From positions 48,136-112,135 of the forward strand of contig NZ_ALAP01000074.1 in NCBI RefSeq assembly GCF_000280905.1: 64,000 nucleotides of DNA, read 5' to 3'. A program made the translations under genes and the position numbers. The notes beneath the pieces are model-generated. The model saw only the letters and a program-made list of their open reading frames with translations, searched no databases and had not been told where the DNA came from. Origin of the DNA: Streptomyces sp. AA1529. Its GTDB lineage: Bacteria > Actinomycetota > Actinomycetes > Streptomycetales > Streptomycetaceae. Of this stretch, positions 7,358 through 14,947 are shown piece by piece; the stretch's first letter is position 1, and every line of letters starts with the position of its first letter.

Positions 7358-7367
7358 CCGAGCGGGA

Positions 7368-8201
7368 CTACTGGGCGGGCTGGTCGTCGTCGAGGAGTTC
7401 GCCTTCGAGGACTTCGCCGGTGTCGGGGTCGACGTCGTCGAGGGGGGCGGCCTGTACGGGCGGCAGGGGCGGGGCGTCCGGGGCGGGCTCGGCGGCGACT
7501 TCCTTCGCGGCGCGGAGCTGCTCGCGCATGTACTCGGCGGAGGTCGGCACCCACTTCGCCAGGCGTCGTACCGCGGTCTTGAGCCACATGGCTTCCTCGT
7601 TGGTCTGCCACGGGGAGTACTGCGAGTTGCGGCTGTCGGACTTGGCCTTGGCCTCCATGACCTGCCGCTTGTTGAGGACGACGACCTTGGAGGTGGCGCC
7701 GTCCTTCATGACGGCGTAGGCGTACACGCCGACGAGGGGGCCGCGGTCGTCGGCGAACCAGTCGATCTCGTGGATGGGGCGCTCGTCGCGGCCGGGGGTG
7801 TAGCGGAAGGTGTCGCTCTGGCGGACGGTCTCGACGATGACGGAGGACACGGCGCCGGCCCGGTAGACGAGCTCGACGATGCCCTGGTAGCCGACGATGC
7901 CCTTGATGATCGGCTGGCCGCGGTGGGCCTTGGACTTGCGGGGGGTGAGGTAGAACTGCTCGGTGCCGGGTTCCAGGCCGAGGCGGGCGGCGGTCTTCAT
8001 CTCGCGGAGGAACACGCCGACGTCGTTGCGGGCGGCCTCCTCGAGGTCTTCGTTGCCGCGGATTGCGCCGACGGCGAGGCGGATCCACTGGTCGAGGTTG
8101 ATGTGGGAGGGGACGAGGGCGGCGTACTCGTCCCGGTACTGCTGAAGCTGTGCGGCGGGCCCGTCGTCCCGTTTGGCGACGGCGTTGCTGATCTGGTTCA
8201 T
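7368..8201 (-). CDS. recT: RecT-family single-strand annealing protein
   Basis: A 277-residue RecT protein. The conserved core is clear: FLREMKTAARLGLEPG, QFYLTPRK, GIVGYQGIVELVYRAG, VVVLNKRQVMEAKAKS and the end of the domain at AMWLKTAVRRLAKWVP. It anneals complementary single strands in phage recombination. The acidic tail (about residues 225-277, Asp/Glu/Pro-rich) may bind host SSB or other partners. Its ATG overlaps the stop of the YqaJ-type exonuclease gene, its natural partner. Confidence 0.93.
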   Translation of the reverse strand: MNQISNAVAKRDDGPAAQLQQYRDEYAALVPSHINLDQWIRLAVGAIRGNEDLEEAARNDVGVFLREMKTAARLGLEPGTEQFYLTPRKSKAHRGQPIIKGIVGYQGIVELVYRAGAVSSVIVETVRQSDTFRYTPGRDERPIHEIDWFADDRGPLVGVYAYAVMKDGATSKVVVLNKRQVMEAKAKSDSRNSQYSPWQTNEEAMWLKTAVRRLAKWVPTSAEYMREQLRAAKEVAAEPAPDAPPLPPVQAAPLDDVDPDTGEVLEGELLDDDQPAQ

Positions 8202-9136
8202 GCGGCGTCCTTCTGCTGGTAGGGGGTGAGGGAGTGGGTGTGGCCGTCGCGGACGGTGCGGTAGGCGATGCGGCGGTCGCCGTGGATGGCGCGGTAGCCG
8301 GTGCCGATCCGGTCGAGGACTTCGGCGGCGGCCTGCCGCTTGGTGTCTTCGGCGGTCTTCTCGTCGCGGACGGCGGCGAGGTAGCGGTCGGCGAGTTCGG
8401 CGGGGATTTCGACGTCGATGTCGTCGCGGCCCTCGGCTTGCGCTTTGACGGTCTGGTAGGTGGCCGTGCTGTCGTCGATGGCCGGGCGAACCCCGTTGCG
8501 GACGTCGTCGAGGAACCGTTCGGCGGCGTCCCGCATGAGCTGGGCGTCGGTGGCGTCGAACTCGACGGTGTATTCGCGGTAGTCGCAGCCGCCGATGAGG
8601 ACGGCGAACTTCGTCCACGGCAGGCCGAGGGTGTCCATCTGCCACTGCACCTGGCAGCGGTAGTAGATGGGGAACTCGTCCGAGCCGGAGGGGCCCCAGC
8701 CGTCGCCGGTCGGGGAGGTCTTCACCTCGAGGAGTCCGGCGGCCTCGTGAGGCACGGTGAACGGGTCGACGGCCTGGGCGTAGATGAGCCGGTCGGGAGT
8801 GGCGCGCTGCCACTCGCGGTCCCGGTGCCGCCACGTGCCCGCGGGGGCCGCGAGCTGGCCGGGGTGCTCGTCCTCCCACTTCTGGGCGACGGGATCTTCG
8901 AGGCGGTTGCCCCACTCGACGGCGGGCGTCATCTCGAACGGGGCGGTGGGCAGGCCGGCTTTCTTGTGCCAGAGGCTGAAGCGGGACTGCCACGGGGACA
9001 GGCCGAGGATCGCGGCGATCTCGGTGGCGGTGACGGTGAGGCCGGTGCGGGCTTCTTCCCATGCCGCGGTGCCGGGGGTGAGGTGTCCGATGAGGATGCC
9101 GTCGGGGGCTGCGTAGGGGTGCTCGGTGGTGGGCAT
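8198..9136 (-). CDS. YqaJ-like phage exonuclease
   Basis: A 312-residue protein of the YqaJ/lambda exonuclease fold. PD-(D/E)XK features are visible: EWGNRLEDPVAQKWE, the D of TPDRLIY, the LLEVKT motif and QVQWQMDTLG. It should resect double-strand ends to give the 3' tails that RecT binds. Start ATG follows a strong AAAGGAGG site; the frame stays open further upstream but that stretch is not family-like. The stop overlaps the recT start, so the two are coupled. Ends in KDAA. Confidence 0.9.
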   Translation of the reverse strand: MPTTEHPYAAPDGILIGHLTPGTAAWEEARTGLTVTATEIAAILGLSPWQSRFSLWHKKAGLPTAPFEMTPAVEWGNRLEDPVAQKWEDEHPGQLAAPAGTWRHRDREWQRATPDRLIYAQAVDPFTVPHEAAGLLEVKTSPTGDGWGPSGSDEFPIYYRCQVQWQMDTLGLPWTKFAVLIGGCDYREYTVEFDATDAQLMRDAAERFLDDVRNGVRPAIDDSTATYQTVKAQAEGRDDIDVEIPAELADRYLAAVRDEKTAEDTKRQAAAEVLDRIGTGYRAIHGDRRIAYRTVRDGHTHSLTPYQQKDAA

Positions 9137-9247
9137 GTCGCCTCCTTTCTGGGTGTGCTGGTCCTGGGGCACCGCGTTCGCGGTGTCCCTGCGTGTGGTT
9201 GGTGGCCCGCGCCGACAGCCCTTGGTCATCCGCCGGCGCGGGACGAA
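9137..9247 (-). other. Gap with two palindromes upstream of the exonuclease gene
   Basis: A 111-bp non-coding gap in an otherwise overlapping operon. It holds a 14-bp palindrome (accgcgttcgcggt, 9171-9184) and a 9-bp stem (cccgcgccg at 9206-9214, complement at 9234-9242). These may end the upstream message or attenuate it before the recombination genes. Confidence 0.5.
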
Positions 9248-9412
9248 TCAGGCGGCTGGGCGCTTCCAGCCTTCGGCGGCCTCTCGCCGCCGGTCGGCGA
9301 CGCGTGGGGTGAACTCCTTGTGCGCGTCGTCGTTGAGCTGTCCGACGGACTCCTCGTGGACGGATCCGTGGACGCAGCCCGAAGGGGCGATGCGGATCCA
9401 GAAACCAGCCAT
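9248..9412 (-). CDS. 54-residue phage protein
   Basis: A small basic protein (MAGFWIRIAPSGCVHG at the start, then acidic and Arg-rich helix) ending in RPAA. Its ATG shares one base with the TGA of the upstream gene (TGATG), which supports translation. No family is recognised. It precedes the palindromic gap, so it is the last gene of its sub-block. Confidence 0.65.
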   Translation of the reverse strand: MAGFWIRIAPSGCVHGSVHEESVGQLNDDAHKEFTPRVADRRREAAEGWKRPAA

Positions 9413-10149
9413 CAGGCGGCCGCTTCCGCAGGCTTGCGGGCGGCGTCGTACTGGTCGATGCCCCACCGGATGCCGTGGCAGGCCCACAGGAACCACCAGT
9501 CGAAGTCCTGCAGGTCCCACTCCCACGTGTCGGTGAAGTGGAAGGCGAGGTCCTCGACGGAGCCGAGGTGCTTGGCACCGCGTTCGCGGCGGTGCCGTGA
9601 CAGCCACAGGACTGCGCCGGTGTGGGACTCGGAGGTCAGGTGCTCTCCGCACTCGGAGCAGTGGGCCTTGTACTGCTCGCCGAACTCGAACTCGTCGAGG
9701 GCTCGGCGGGCCTCCTCCTCGAAGTCGGTGTTGTACTCGGACTCGACGTGGTCCTTCCACGCCTGGGTGACGCCGGGGTGGATGGGTTCGGCGGCCTTCA
9801 GCTCGCCGGCGACGTGCTTCTCGAACAGGTCGTCGCTGTAGGTGGTGGCAGCGGCCCGGCTGCTGCGGAGCTTCTCGGACCAGTAGCCAGGGTTGATCTC
9901 GCCGGGGCGTGCGGTGCGCCGGAACAGGTTGAACATGTCCTCGGTGGCGTCGATGGTGAAGACGTAGGCGTCGCCGCCACCCTTGAAGATCAGCGTGTAG
10001 GGGGCGGTGATCAGGTCGAACCAGCAGGCGCCGTCCTTGTTCGCAGCGAACCGCAGGTGCCGGTACAGGCCGTCGTCGTGGAGGACGGTCATCTCGCGGT
10101 GCTGCGTGTCCCGGGCGAACCGGGCGGCGATCTTCGGGTAGTCGGTCAC
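9412..10149 (-). CDS. Phage early protein with CxxC, unknown
   Basis: A 245-residue protein. GTG start behind AAGGAG (spacer TAGCA). The N-terminal half is beta-rich (ARFARDTQHREMTVLHDDGLYRH... WFDLITAPYTLIFKGG), the middle has CSECGEH, and the C-terminal part is rich in Trp/Phe/Asp (WEWDLQDFDWWFLWACHG). The pattern is common in Streptomyces phage early regions but the function is unknown. Ends in EAAA. Confidence 0.75.
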   Translation of the reverse strand: MTDYPKIAARFARDTQHREMTVLHDDGLYRHLRFAANKDGACWFDLITAPYTLIFKGGGDAYVFTIDATEDMFNLFRRTARPGEINPGYWSEKLRSSRAAATTYSDDLFEKHVAGELKAAEPIHPGVTQAWKDHVESEYNTDFEEEARRALDEFEFGEQYKAHCSECGEHLTSESHTGAVLWLSRHRRERGAKHLGSVEDLAFHFTDTWEWDLQDFDWWFLWACHGIRWGIDQYDAARKPAEAAA

Positions 10150-10151
10150 TG

Positions 10152-10379
10152 CTACTCCTTGGGGAGTTCGTGGTTGGTGGTGGTCCGGATCGCCCTGGGC
10201 TGACTGCCGTGGAGTCGCGTGTGCTGGTGTGCGGTCTGCTCCAGTTCGACGGCTTCGCGGGCGCCGTCGAGGGCGTCTTGGAGGTCGGCGATCTGCTGCT
10301 GGAGGCGGACGAGTTCGCGGAGTGCGGCGAGGGCGAAGGCCATGGCGTAGGTGCACACCTCGGCGGCGGTGCCGTTCAC
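10152..10379 (-). CDS. Small helical phage protein
   Basis: A 75-residue protein with a GTG start that overlaps the upstream stop (GTGA). It is nearly all helix; heptad-like LVRLQQQIADLQDALDGARE suggests a short coiled coil. No recognised domain. Two bases separate its stop from the next GTG start. Confidence 0.65.
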   Translation of the reverse strand: MNGTAAEVCTYAMAFALAALRELVRLQQQIADLQDALDGAREAVELEQTAHQHTRLHGSQPRAIRTTTNHELPKE

Positions 10380-10654
10380 GCGGCGGCCTCCCCGGTCCAG
10401 GTTTGGGGGGTGATGCGGGTCGGGTGGATGGGGATGAGCGGCCCGTAGTGGTGGTACACGTCGGTGATGGGTACGGGCTGGCTGTCGTAGGGCCGGGTGT
10501 GGCTGGGGTGGCCGGGCCCGTAGGGGCGGCGGATCGACTGCATCAGCGGCTCGCCGGCCGGGGTGTGCTTGCCGGTCCATGTCCAGTGGGTGCCGAACAC
10601 GTCCGCATACGGGACGGACAGGTCGAACGTCGTGCCGTCGTGCGTGAACGTCAT
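10376..10654 (-). CDS. phiSA1p31-like small phage protein
   Basis: A 92-residue protein whose N-terminus (FTHDGTTFDLSVPYADVFG... HWTWTGKHTPAGEPLM) follows the pattern of the small phiSA1p31-related proteins of Streptomyces phages: one beta-strand repeat, then a W-x-W-T-G motif and GEPLM. Function unknown. ATG start; the stop overlaps the next GTG. Ends in GEAAA. The family call is from memory of the motif and should be confirmed by a profile search. Confidence 0.7.
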   Translation of the reverse strand: MTFTHDGTTFDLSVPYADVFGTHWTWTGKHTPAGEPLMQSIRRPYGPGHPSHTRPYDSQPVPITDVYHHYGPLIPIHPTRITPQTWTGEAAA

Positions 10655-10869
10655 CGGGACTCACCCCGCTCGGCGGCGTCGCGGTTGTCGGCGAGGTGCA
10701 GCAGCTCGCCAGCCAGGGCTCGCAGGCCAGCGGCGGGCGTTTCGGGCCCGATGTGCAGGGCGAGGGAGCCGATTCGGAGCACGGTCACGTCGTGCTCAGG
10801 GAGCTTGTGGACGGTGTAAGCGGCGTCGTCCAACTGCACGGCGACACTGCCGATGAGGCAGGCGGTCAT
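10651..10869 (-). CDS. 72-residue phage protein
   Basis: A short protein with two beta-strand pairs (LIGSVAVQLDDAAYTVHK and VTVLRIGSLALHIG) and a C-terminal helix (AAGLRALAGELLHLADNR). Starts with ATG overlapping the upstream stop and ends overlapping the next ATG, so it is translationally coupled on both sides. No family recognised. Confidence 0.7.
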   Translation of the reverse strand: MTACLIGSVAVQLDDAAYTVHKLPEHDVTVLRIGSLALHIGPETPAAGLRALAGELLHLADNRDAAERGESR

Positions 10870-11294
10870 GCGGCACCTCCGTCGATGACGTCGATGTGGG
10901 TGAGGGCGATGCAGGCGCTGTGGCCGTGGACCCAGACGACGTCGGTGTGGCCGCCGAGGACTGTGGCCTGGTTGCGGGTCGTCGTGTCGATGCGGGTGGC
11001 GGTGGCGTCGTCCTCCGGGCGGGCGCCGGGGTAGGCGACGACGCGGGTCCCGACGGGGTGCCGGGCGTTGAACTCGTCGGCGGTCGTGCGGTGCTCCCCC
11101 TGCTCGGCGTCGTCGGCCATGCATGCGGTGCAGACGTTCATCGACCACCAGTGGTCGCTGTAGTTGGGCTCGACCTGCGGCGGGAGCGAGGTGCGGAGGT
11201 ACCGGTCTCCGGGCTGGATTCGGGTGTGGCAGAGGTGCATGTCGCAGCACTTCGGTGTGCGTGCGGTCCGGTACGTGCGGAGTTCGAGGCTCAT
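10866..11294 (-). CDS. Cys-rich phage protein
   Basis: A 142-residue protein. The N-terminus has Cys/His-rich KCCDMHLCHTRIQPGD and then CTACM, giving five Cys in a layout that could bind zinc. The C-terminal half is beta-rich (TRVVAYPGARPEDD... VVWVHGHSACIALTHIDVIDG). A catalytic role cannot be seen. The ATG overlaps the exonuclease stop upstream. Ends in GGAA. Confidence 0.7.
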   Translation of the reverse strand: MSLELRTYRTARTPKCCDMHLCHTRIQPGDRYLRTSLPPQVEPNYSDHWWSMNVCTACMADDAEQGEHRTTADEFNARHPVGTRVVAYPGARPEDDATATRIDTTTRNQATVLGGHTDVVWVHGHSACIALTHIDVIDGGAA

Positions 11295-12046
11295 GACGCG
11301 CCGCCCGAGTTGGGCCAGGTGTTCGTGTGCTGGTCCTGATGGTGTCCGGGGTGTCCGGCGGGGAGCACGCACGGCCGGGTGCCGCTCCGGGGAGTGAGCT
11401 TTGCCCCGCACGTTCCGCCCGCCGTCTCACCCCGCTCGGCGGCGGTGCGGCGGAGCACGACCGCGTCGTACACGTCCCGGGCCCAGCGCGCGTCGCCGAG
11501 CGCGGTGTGCGCCACACCCTCGCCCGGGGGCTCGACACCCACCGCGCGGGACAGGCCGCGGGAGGAGTAGGGAACCGTCACAGCCTCGCCCGGGTACTGA
11601 CTGGAAGCGGCTAGCCCCTGCGCGTAGCCCGCGGCGAGGGTCGCGATGTCGACCGGCCGGTAGTGCCACGGCAGCTTGCGGTTGTGCTCCTGGAGCAGCT
11701 TCGTCAGGAACCGGATGTCGAAGCCCGGGTTGGAGCCGACGACGACCGCCTGCCACATGGCTTCCTGCACGTCGTGCAGCAGCTCCGGCATGGTCAGCCG
11801 CGCGCGGACGGTGCCGTCCTCGTTCATCTCCGCGGCATCCCAGCCAGCGGAGACAGCGAACCGCTCCCGGTAGCGGCCGACGGCCAGGGCTTCGGGGTCG
11901 GCGTGGTAGAGCGGCACCCGCACCTGCCACAGGTACTCGACCTCAGTGCCGTCGGTGTCGCGGCGGATGACGGCGATCTCCCACGCATCGCCGAACTGCG
12001 GGTCGAGGTGCGTCGTCTCCGTGTCTGTGAAGGCCAGGGCGGTCAT
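11291..12046 (-). CDS. DnaQ-like DEDDh 3'-5' exonuclease
   Basis: A 251-residue protein. Exo I is FTDTETTHLDP (Asp and Glu), Exo II is VVGSNPGFDIRFL, and Exo III has HTALGDARWARDVYD, so the DEDDh set is complete. This is the DnaQ-type exonuclease fold, alone and without a polymerase domain, as in several phages. It likely trims DNA or RNA 3' ends during replication or recombination. The C-terminal 50 residues hold a CGAKL... PCVLPAGHPGHH Cys/His patch. Start ATG overlaps the upstream stop. Confidence 0.85.
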   Translation of the reverse strand: MTALAFTDTETTHLDPQFGDAWEIAVIRRDTDGTEVEYLWQVRVPLYHADPEALAVGRYRERFAVSAGWDAAEMNEDGTVRARLTMPELLHDVQEAMWQAVVVGSNPGFDIRFLTKLLQEHNRKLPWHYRPVDIATLAAGYAQGLAASSQYPGEAVTVPYSSRGLSRAVGVEPPGEGVAHTALGDARWARDVYDAVVLRRTAAERGETAGGTCGAKLTPRSGTRPCVLPAGHPGHHQDQHTNTWPNSGGAS

Positions 12047-12339
12047 GCGGCTCCTCCGGGGGTCCAGCCGGGGTAGTCGGCGTCGGTGTGGCATGCCTCG
12101 GGGTGGGCGAGGAGGTACAGGTCGAGGGCGTACACCGAGCGGTCGGCGTCGGAGGTGGCGCCCTTCATCGCGTCTCGCAGGGTCTGGCAGTCCGCCTCGT
12201 ACTGCTCGTCGGCGGCCTGGTGCCAGCGCTGGCTGTCGCCACAGGCAGCGCACAGGCCCGGGGCGCGGGGAGCGTCCGGGATGAAGCCGCTGCACTGCTC
12301 GTGGCCCTCCGGCGCGGGTGCGGGGATCGTGAGTGCCAT
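12043..12339 (-). CDS. Small phage protein with Cys motifs
   Basis: A 98-residue protein. C-x-x-C (CAACGD) and two other Cys (EQCSGF, EADCQ) hint at a zinc site in the N-terminal half; a helical stretch follows (LRDAMKGATSDADRSVYALDLYL). ATG start shares a base with the upstream TGA. Ends in GGAA. Function unknown. Confidence 0.68.
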   Translation of the reverse strand: MALTIPAPAPEGHEQCSGFIPDAPRAPGLCAACGDSQRWHQAADEQYEADCQTLRDAMKGATSDADRSVYALDLYLLAHPEACHTDADYPGWTPGGAA

Positions 12340-12554
12340 CACCGGCCACCTCCCGCCGTGTGGATGCGGTCCTGGCAGCCGCCGCACAGGCCGGTGATCT
12401 GCCACTCGCGGGCCGTCTCCTGGTCGGGCAGGTCGCCGTCGGTGAGGGGCTGGCCGCAGCCGATCGGCGGCAGCAGACACCGGGCGTCGTCCACCGCGTT
12501 CTGCGGCGTGTCGCCACCCGACAGGCGGGCAAGGAACTCGGGAATCGACGTCAC
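12339..12554 (-). CDS. 71-residue phage protein with CxxC
   Basis: GTG start overlapping the upstream stop. The protein has Cys at CLLPPIGCG and CGGCQDRIH, again a possible zinc knuckle. It is compact and charged with no recognised domain. Coupled at both ends to its neighbours. Confidence 0.65.
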   Translation of the reverse strand: MTSIPEFLARLSGGDTPQNAVDDARCLLPPIGCGQPLTDGDLPDQETAREWQITGLCGGCQDRIHTAGGGR

Positions 12555-12835
12555 GGCTGCTCCCCCTTGTCGGTGTGCGCGGCGAGCTGTTCGCGGTCGT
12601 TCTGCATGGCGGCCCACCAGCAGTAGGAGAGGGCGCCCAACGCTTCGTCGCGCTCGTGCTCGGGCAGCAGCTCGAACGCGAGCCGGCCGATGTCCTCGGG
12701 GTAGATCTCGACGAGGGGCATGTCGTTCAGCTCGTCGGCGGCCTGGTTCCAGGCGGCCTGCCACGCCGACAGGTGCGGCAACCGGGCGGTGATCCGGTCG
12801 AAAGCGTCCGGCTCGAACGGGGTCGGCATCGTCAT
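12551..12835 (-). CDS. 94-residue phage protein
   Basis: A helical, acidic protein (FDRITARLPHLSAWQAAWNQAADELND, then YPEDIGRLAFELLPEHERDEAL) with no recognised domain. ATG start in ATGA overlap with the upstream coiled-coil gene, and the 23-bp junction around it is repeated at the upstream end of the next gene. Confidence 0.68.
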   Translation of the reverse strand: MTMPTPFEPDAFDRITARLPHLSAWQAAWNQAADELNDMPLVEIYPEDIGRLAFELLPEHERDEALGALSYCWWAAMQNDREQLAAHTDKGEQP

Positions 12836-13917
12836 CGCGCACCGCCCTCGGCCAGCTCGCGCACCTTGTCCTCAGCGGCGCTCCAAGTCGCCAGTACGGC
12901 GGCCGGGCCCTCGTCGGTGGCGATGCCGCTGCTGCTGTACTCGCTCGTGAGCCGGTCCCCGATGAGGGCGAGTTGGTCGGCGGCCGAATCGAGAACGTTC
13001 GCGTCATGCCGGGCAAGCGCCTCGGCGGCCTGGTCGGGCTGGCTCTCGACGCTGATCGTGGCCTGGCTGAGGAGGTGCAGGGCGCCGTAGGCGGCTGTCC
13101 CGGGGTCCTCGTGGTCCCGCACCAGGTCGGCGAGCGCGGCGCGCCCCTCCCCGGCGGCCTTCTCCAGTTCGGCGACGCGGGCCGTCAGCGTGGTGATGAG
13201 CTGCTGCTGGGTCTGCATCCACTCGGCGGCCGTGATGCCGTAGGCGGCGGCGAGCTGGCTACGCAGGGACTCGGCCTCGGCAGTGGCCGCGGCACGGTCG
13301 GCCGTCAGCTCGGTGACAGTGGCCTCGGCGGTGTGGGCACGTTCCGCCCACTGGGTGTTCGCGTCCTCGAGATCCTCGATCTCGCTGCGCAGGTCCTCGG
13401 CCTCCTGGTTGACGAGGCGGTTCTGCTCCTCCAGCCGCGCGATGCGGACCATCAGCCGGCTGGGGGTGTCCACCCCGCTGTCGTCGTCGCTGCTGTCGAG
13501 GAACGCCAGCACGGCGCGGTCAGCGACACCAGACGAGGCGCCCTTCTCCCCGATCTCGCTCATCAAGAACCGGCGCTGGCCCCGCAGCCGGTCCAGCTCG
13601 GCGAGGAGAGCGGCGATGTCGGTGGGTGCCTGGGCGATGAACGCGGCGTCGTCGTGCGACTGCCTGTTGTCCTGCTCCGCGTCCCACTCCGTGTGTGCCG
13701 GGTCGTTGTCGATCCGGCCCGACTCCAACTGGCCGATGTAGCGGCGGCAGCGGTAGCCGTGCCCGGTGTCGTGCAGGTCGGCGGCGATGTCGATCAGCAC
13801 GTCCTCGCCCATCGAGCCGTGCTGGTAGGTCCCCCACGGGCCGGGCGTCGCAGCCTTGACGCGCTTGCGGATCTCCCGCTCGCGCTCCGGGGAGAGCGGT
13901 GTGGTGGGGTTCGTCAT
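12832..13917 (-). CDS. Coiled-coil phage early protein
   Basis: A 361-residue protein. An N-terminal domain (about 1-110; TPGPWGTYQHGSM and DDAAFIAQAPTDIAALLAEL) is followed by a long coiled coil (about 130-260; LEEQNRLVNQEAEDLRSEIE and TAEATVTELTADRAAATAEA) and a helical tail. The N-terminal PGPWG... FIAqAp pattern is frequent in actinophage proteins sometimes encoded near replication genes. Structural or scaffold role unknown. Both ends overlap neighbours by four bases and both junctions share the same 23 bp. Confidence 0.75.
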   Translation of the reverse strand: MTNPTTPLSPEREREIRKRVKAATPGPWGTYQHGSMGEDVLIDIAADLHDTGHGYRCRRYIGQLESGRIDNDPAHTEWDAEQDNRQSHDDAAFIAQAPTDIAALLAELDRLRGQRRFLMSEIGEKGASSGVADRAVLAFLDSSDDDSGVDTPSRLMVRIARLEEQNRLVNQEAEDLRSEIEDLEDANTQWAERAHTAEATVTELTADRAAATAEAESLRSQLAAAYGITAAEWMQTQQQLITTLTARVAELEKAAGEGRAALADLVRDHEDPGTAAYGALHLLSQATISVESQPDQAAEALARHDANVLDSAADQLALIGDRLTSEYSSSGIATDEGPAAVLATWSAAEDKVRELAEGGAR

Positions 13918-14279
13918 CGCGCACCGCCCTCGGTGGAGCAGGTGCAGCGGGAGCTCATCCCAGACGCGTAGGCGCACGGGTCGCTGTGGCCGCCGCGGGG
14001 CGGGAACGGCTCCTCGGTGCGGCTCGCGTACAGGGCCTCGCGGTGGGTCTCCATCGCGTCGTCGCGGTTCTCGGCGCGCTTCGAGGACTTGTTGATGGCG
14101 AAGCCGCCGATGAACCAGCCGTCGTGCCGCTTGTCGCTGTGGTCGTCGAAGACGACCGTCTCGTAGTTGTCGCGGGCGATGCGGATCGTCGACACGGTCA
14201 GCCGCTTGGTTCCGGTGATCACCGGTGTCTGCGCGACGATGTCCGGGGCACGGGGGGTGGTGCGGAATACTGGAGACAC
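13914..14279 (-). CDS. Small phage protein opening the long overlapping block
   Basis: A 121-residue protein with GTG start behind AGGGGAGGCAC. It contains a beta-rich segment (KRLTVSTIRIARDNYETVVFDD) and a Cys-rich end (CAYASGMSSRCTCST). No recognised domain. The 93-bp gap before it, with an A/T-poor stretch ending in CCTTATGAAAGGG, is the only break between it and the excisionase-like gene and may hold a promoter. Confidence 0.7.
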   Translation of the reverse strand: MSPVFRTTPRAPDIVAQTPVITGTKRLTVSTIRIARDNYETVVFDDHSDKRHDGWFIGGFAINKSSKRAENRDDAMETHREALYASRTEEPFPPRGGHSDPCAYASGMSSRCTCSTEGGAR

Positions 14280-14372
14280 GTGCCTCCCCTTTCATAAGGT
14301 GTGGTGTGGGTTGGTGCGTAGGCCCCTGCTGCCGGTGTGTGGAAGCCCGGCGGTTGGGGCCGTTTGCCGCAC

Positions 14373-14699
14373 TCAGGCGGCGACGGTGGCCGGCTGCTTG
14401 GCGGTCGGCTTGCGCGTCTTGCGGCCCCGCCCGCGGCGCTCGGGAGCGTTCGCGTGCATCTCGGCGATCTGGACGAGCTGCGACTCGGAGAACAGGAGCC
14501 GCCCGGCCATGCGGGTGCAGGGGAACGGGTCGCCCTTGCTGCCGTCGGCCGGCCGGTTGGCTCCGTCACGAAGCCACTTCTGGCCGCTCCAGTCGGACTC
14601 GTCCGCGGTGGCGAGTCCGAGGCGGACCGTGGCCTGCTTGACGTTGTAGTAGGTCTCAAGGCCGCGGGGCGTGGGGGTCGGGCGGGGAGACATGGTCAC
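14373..14699 (-). CDS. Excisionase-like DNA-binding protein
   Basis: A 108-residue protein with a MerR/excisionase-type winged HTH: YYNVKQATVRLGLATADESD, then WLRDGANR, then the wing and recognition region RMAGRLLFSESQLVQIAEMH. The basic tail (RRGRGRKTRKPTAKQ) suits DNA contact. In a temperate element a protein of this size next to the immunity region could be the recombination directionality factor. GTG at 14699 overlaps the upstream stop (an in-frame ATG lies two codons later). The role is inferred from fold and place. Confidence 0.7.
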   Translation of the reverse strand: MTMSPRPTPTPRGLETYYNVKQATVRLGLATADESDWSGQKWLRDGANRPADGSKGDPFPCTRMAGRLLFSESQLVQIAEMHANAPERRGRGRKTRKPTAKQPATVAA

Positions 14700-14947
14700 C
14701 TCTTCTCTTCGGTGGGCTCCTCGTCGAGTGGTGCGAGGAGCTGGTCGTCGGTGGCGCGTAGGGCTGTGCGGAGCGCGGCGTAGGTGTCCGGCCTCATGCG
14801 GGTGCGCGTGCCGGTCTCCAGGCGGCTCAGGTAGCTGGCGGTTATGCCTGCTGCATGTGCCGCTTGTGCCTGGTCGAGCCCGTGGCGCATTCGCTCGGTG
14901 CGGACTGCCGCCCCGTTCACCTCGAAGGTGGCTGGGGGTTGTTCCAT
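14696..14947 (-). CDS. XRE-type regulator (leftward)
   Basis: An 83-residue Cro/CI-type HTH protein: VRTERMRHGLDQAQAAHAAG, then ITASYLSRLETGTRTRMRP, a classic helix-turn-helix with the SRLETG recognition helix. It is the first gene of the leftward early operon and is divergent from another XRE protein. It likely controls the lysis/lysogeny switch through the repeats at 14968-15088. The ATG is followed by the usual operon; stop overlaps the next gene (GTGA). Confidence 0.85.
   Translation of the reverse strand: MEQPPATFEVNGAAVRTERMRHGLDQAQAAHAAGITASYLSRLETGTRTRMRPDTYAALRTALRATDDQLLAPLDEEPTEEKR

Noticed and set aside
8192..8206. ctggttcatgcg occurs here, at 1229-1241 and at the uppP junction (17315), suggesting an att core copy
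   Set aside because: At 1229 and 8192 it is simply the complement of ATGAACCAG, the MNQ start of two genes; the 12-base match does not extend and gives no att structure.
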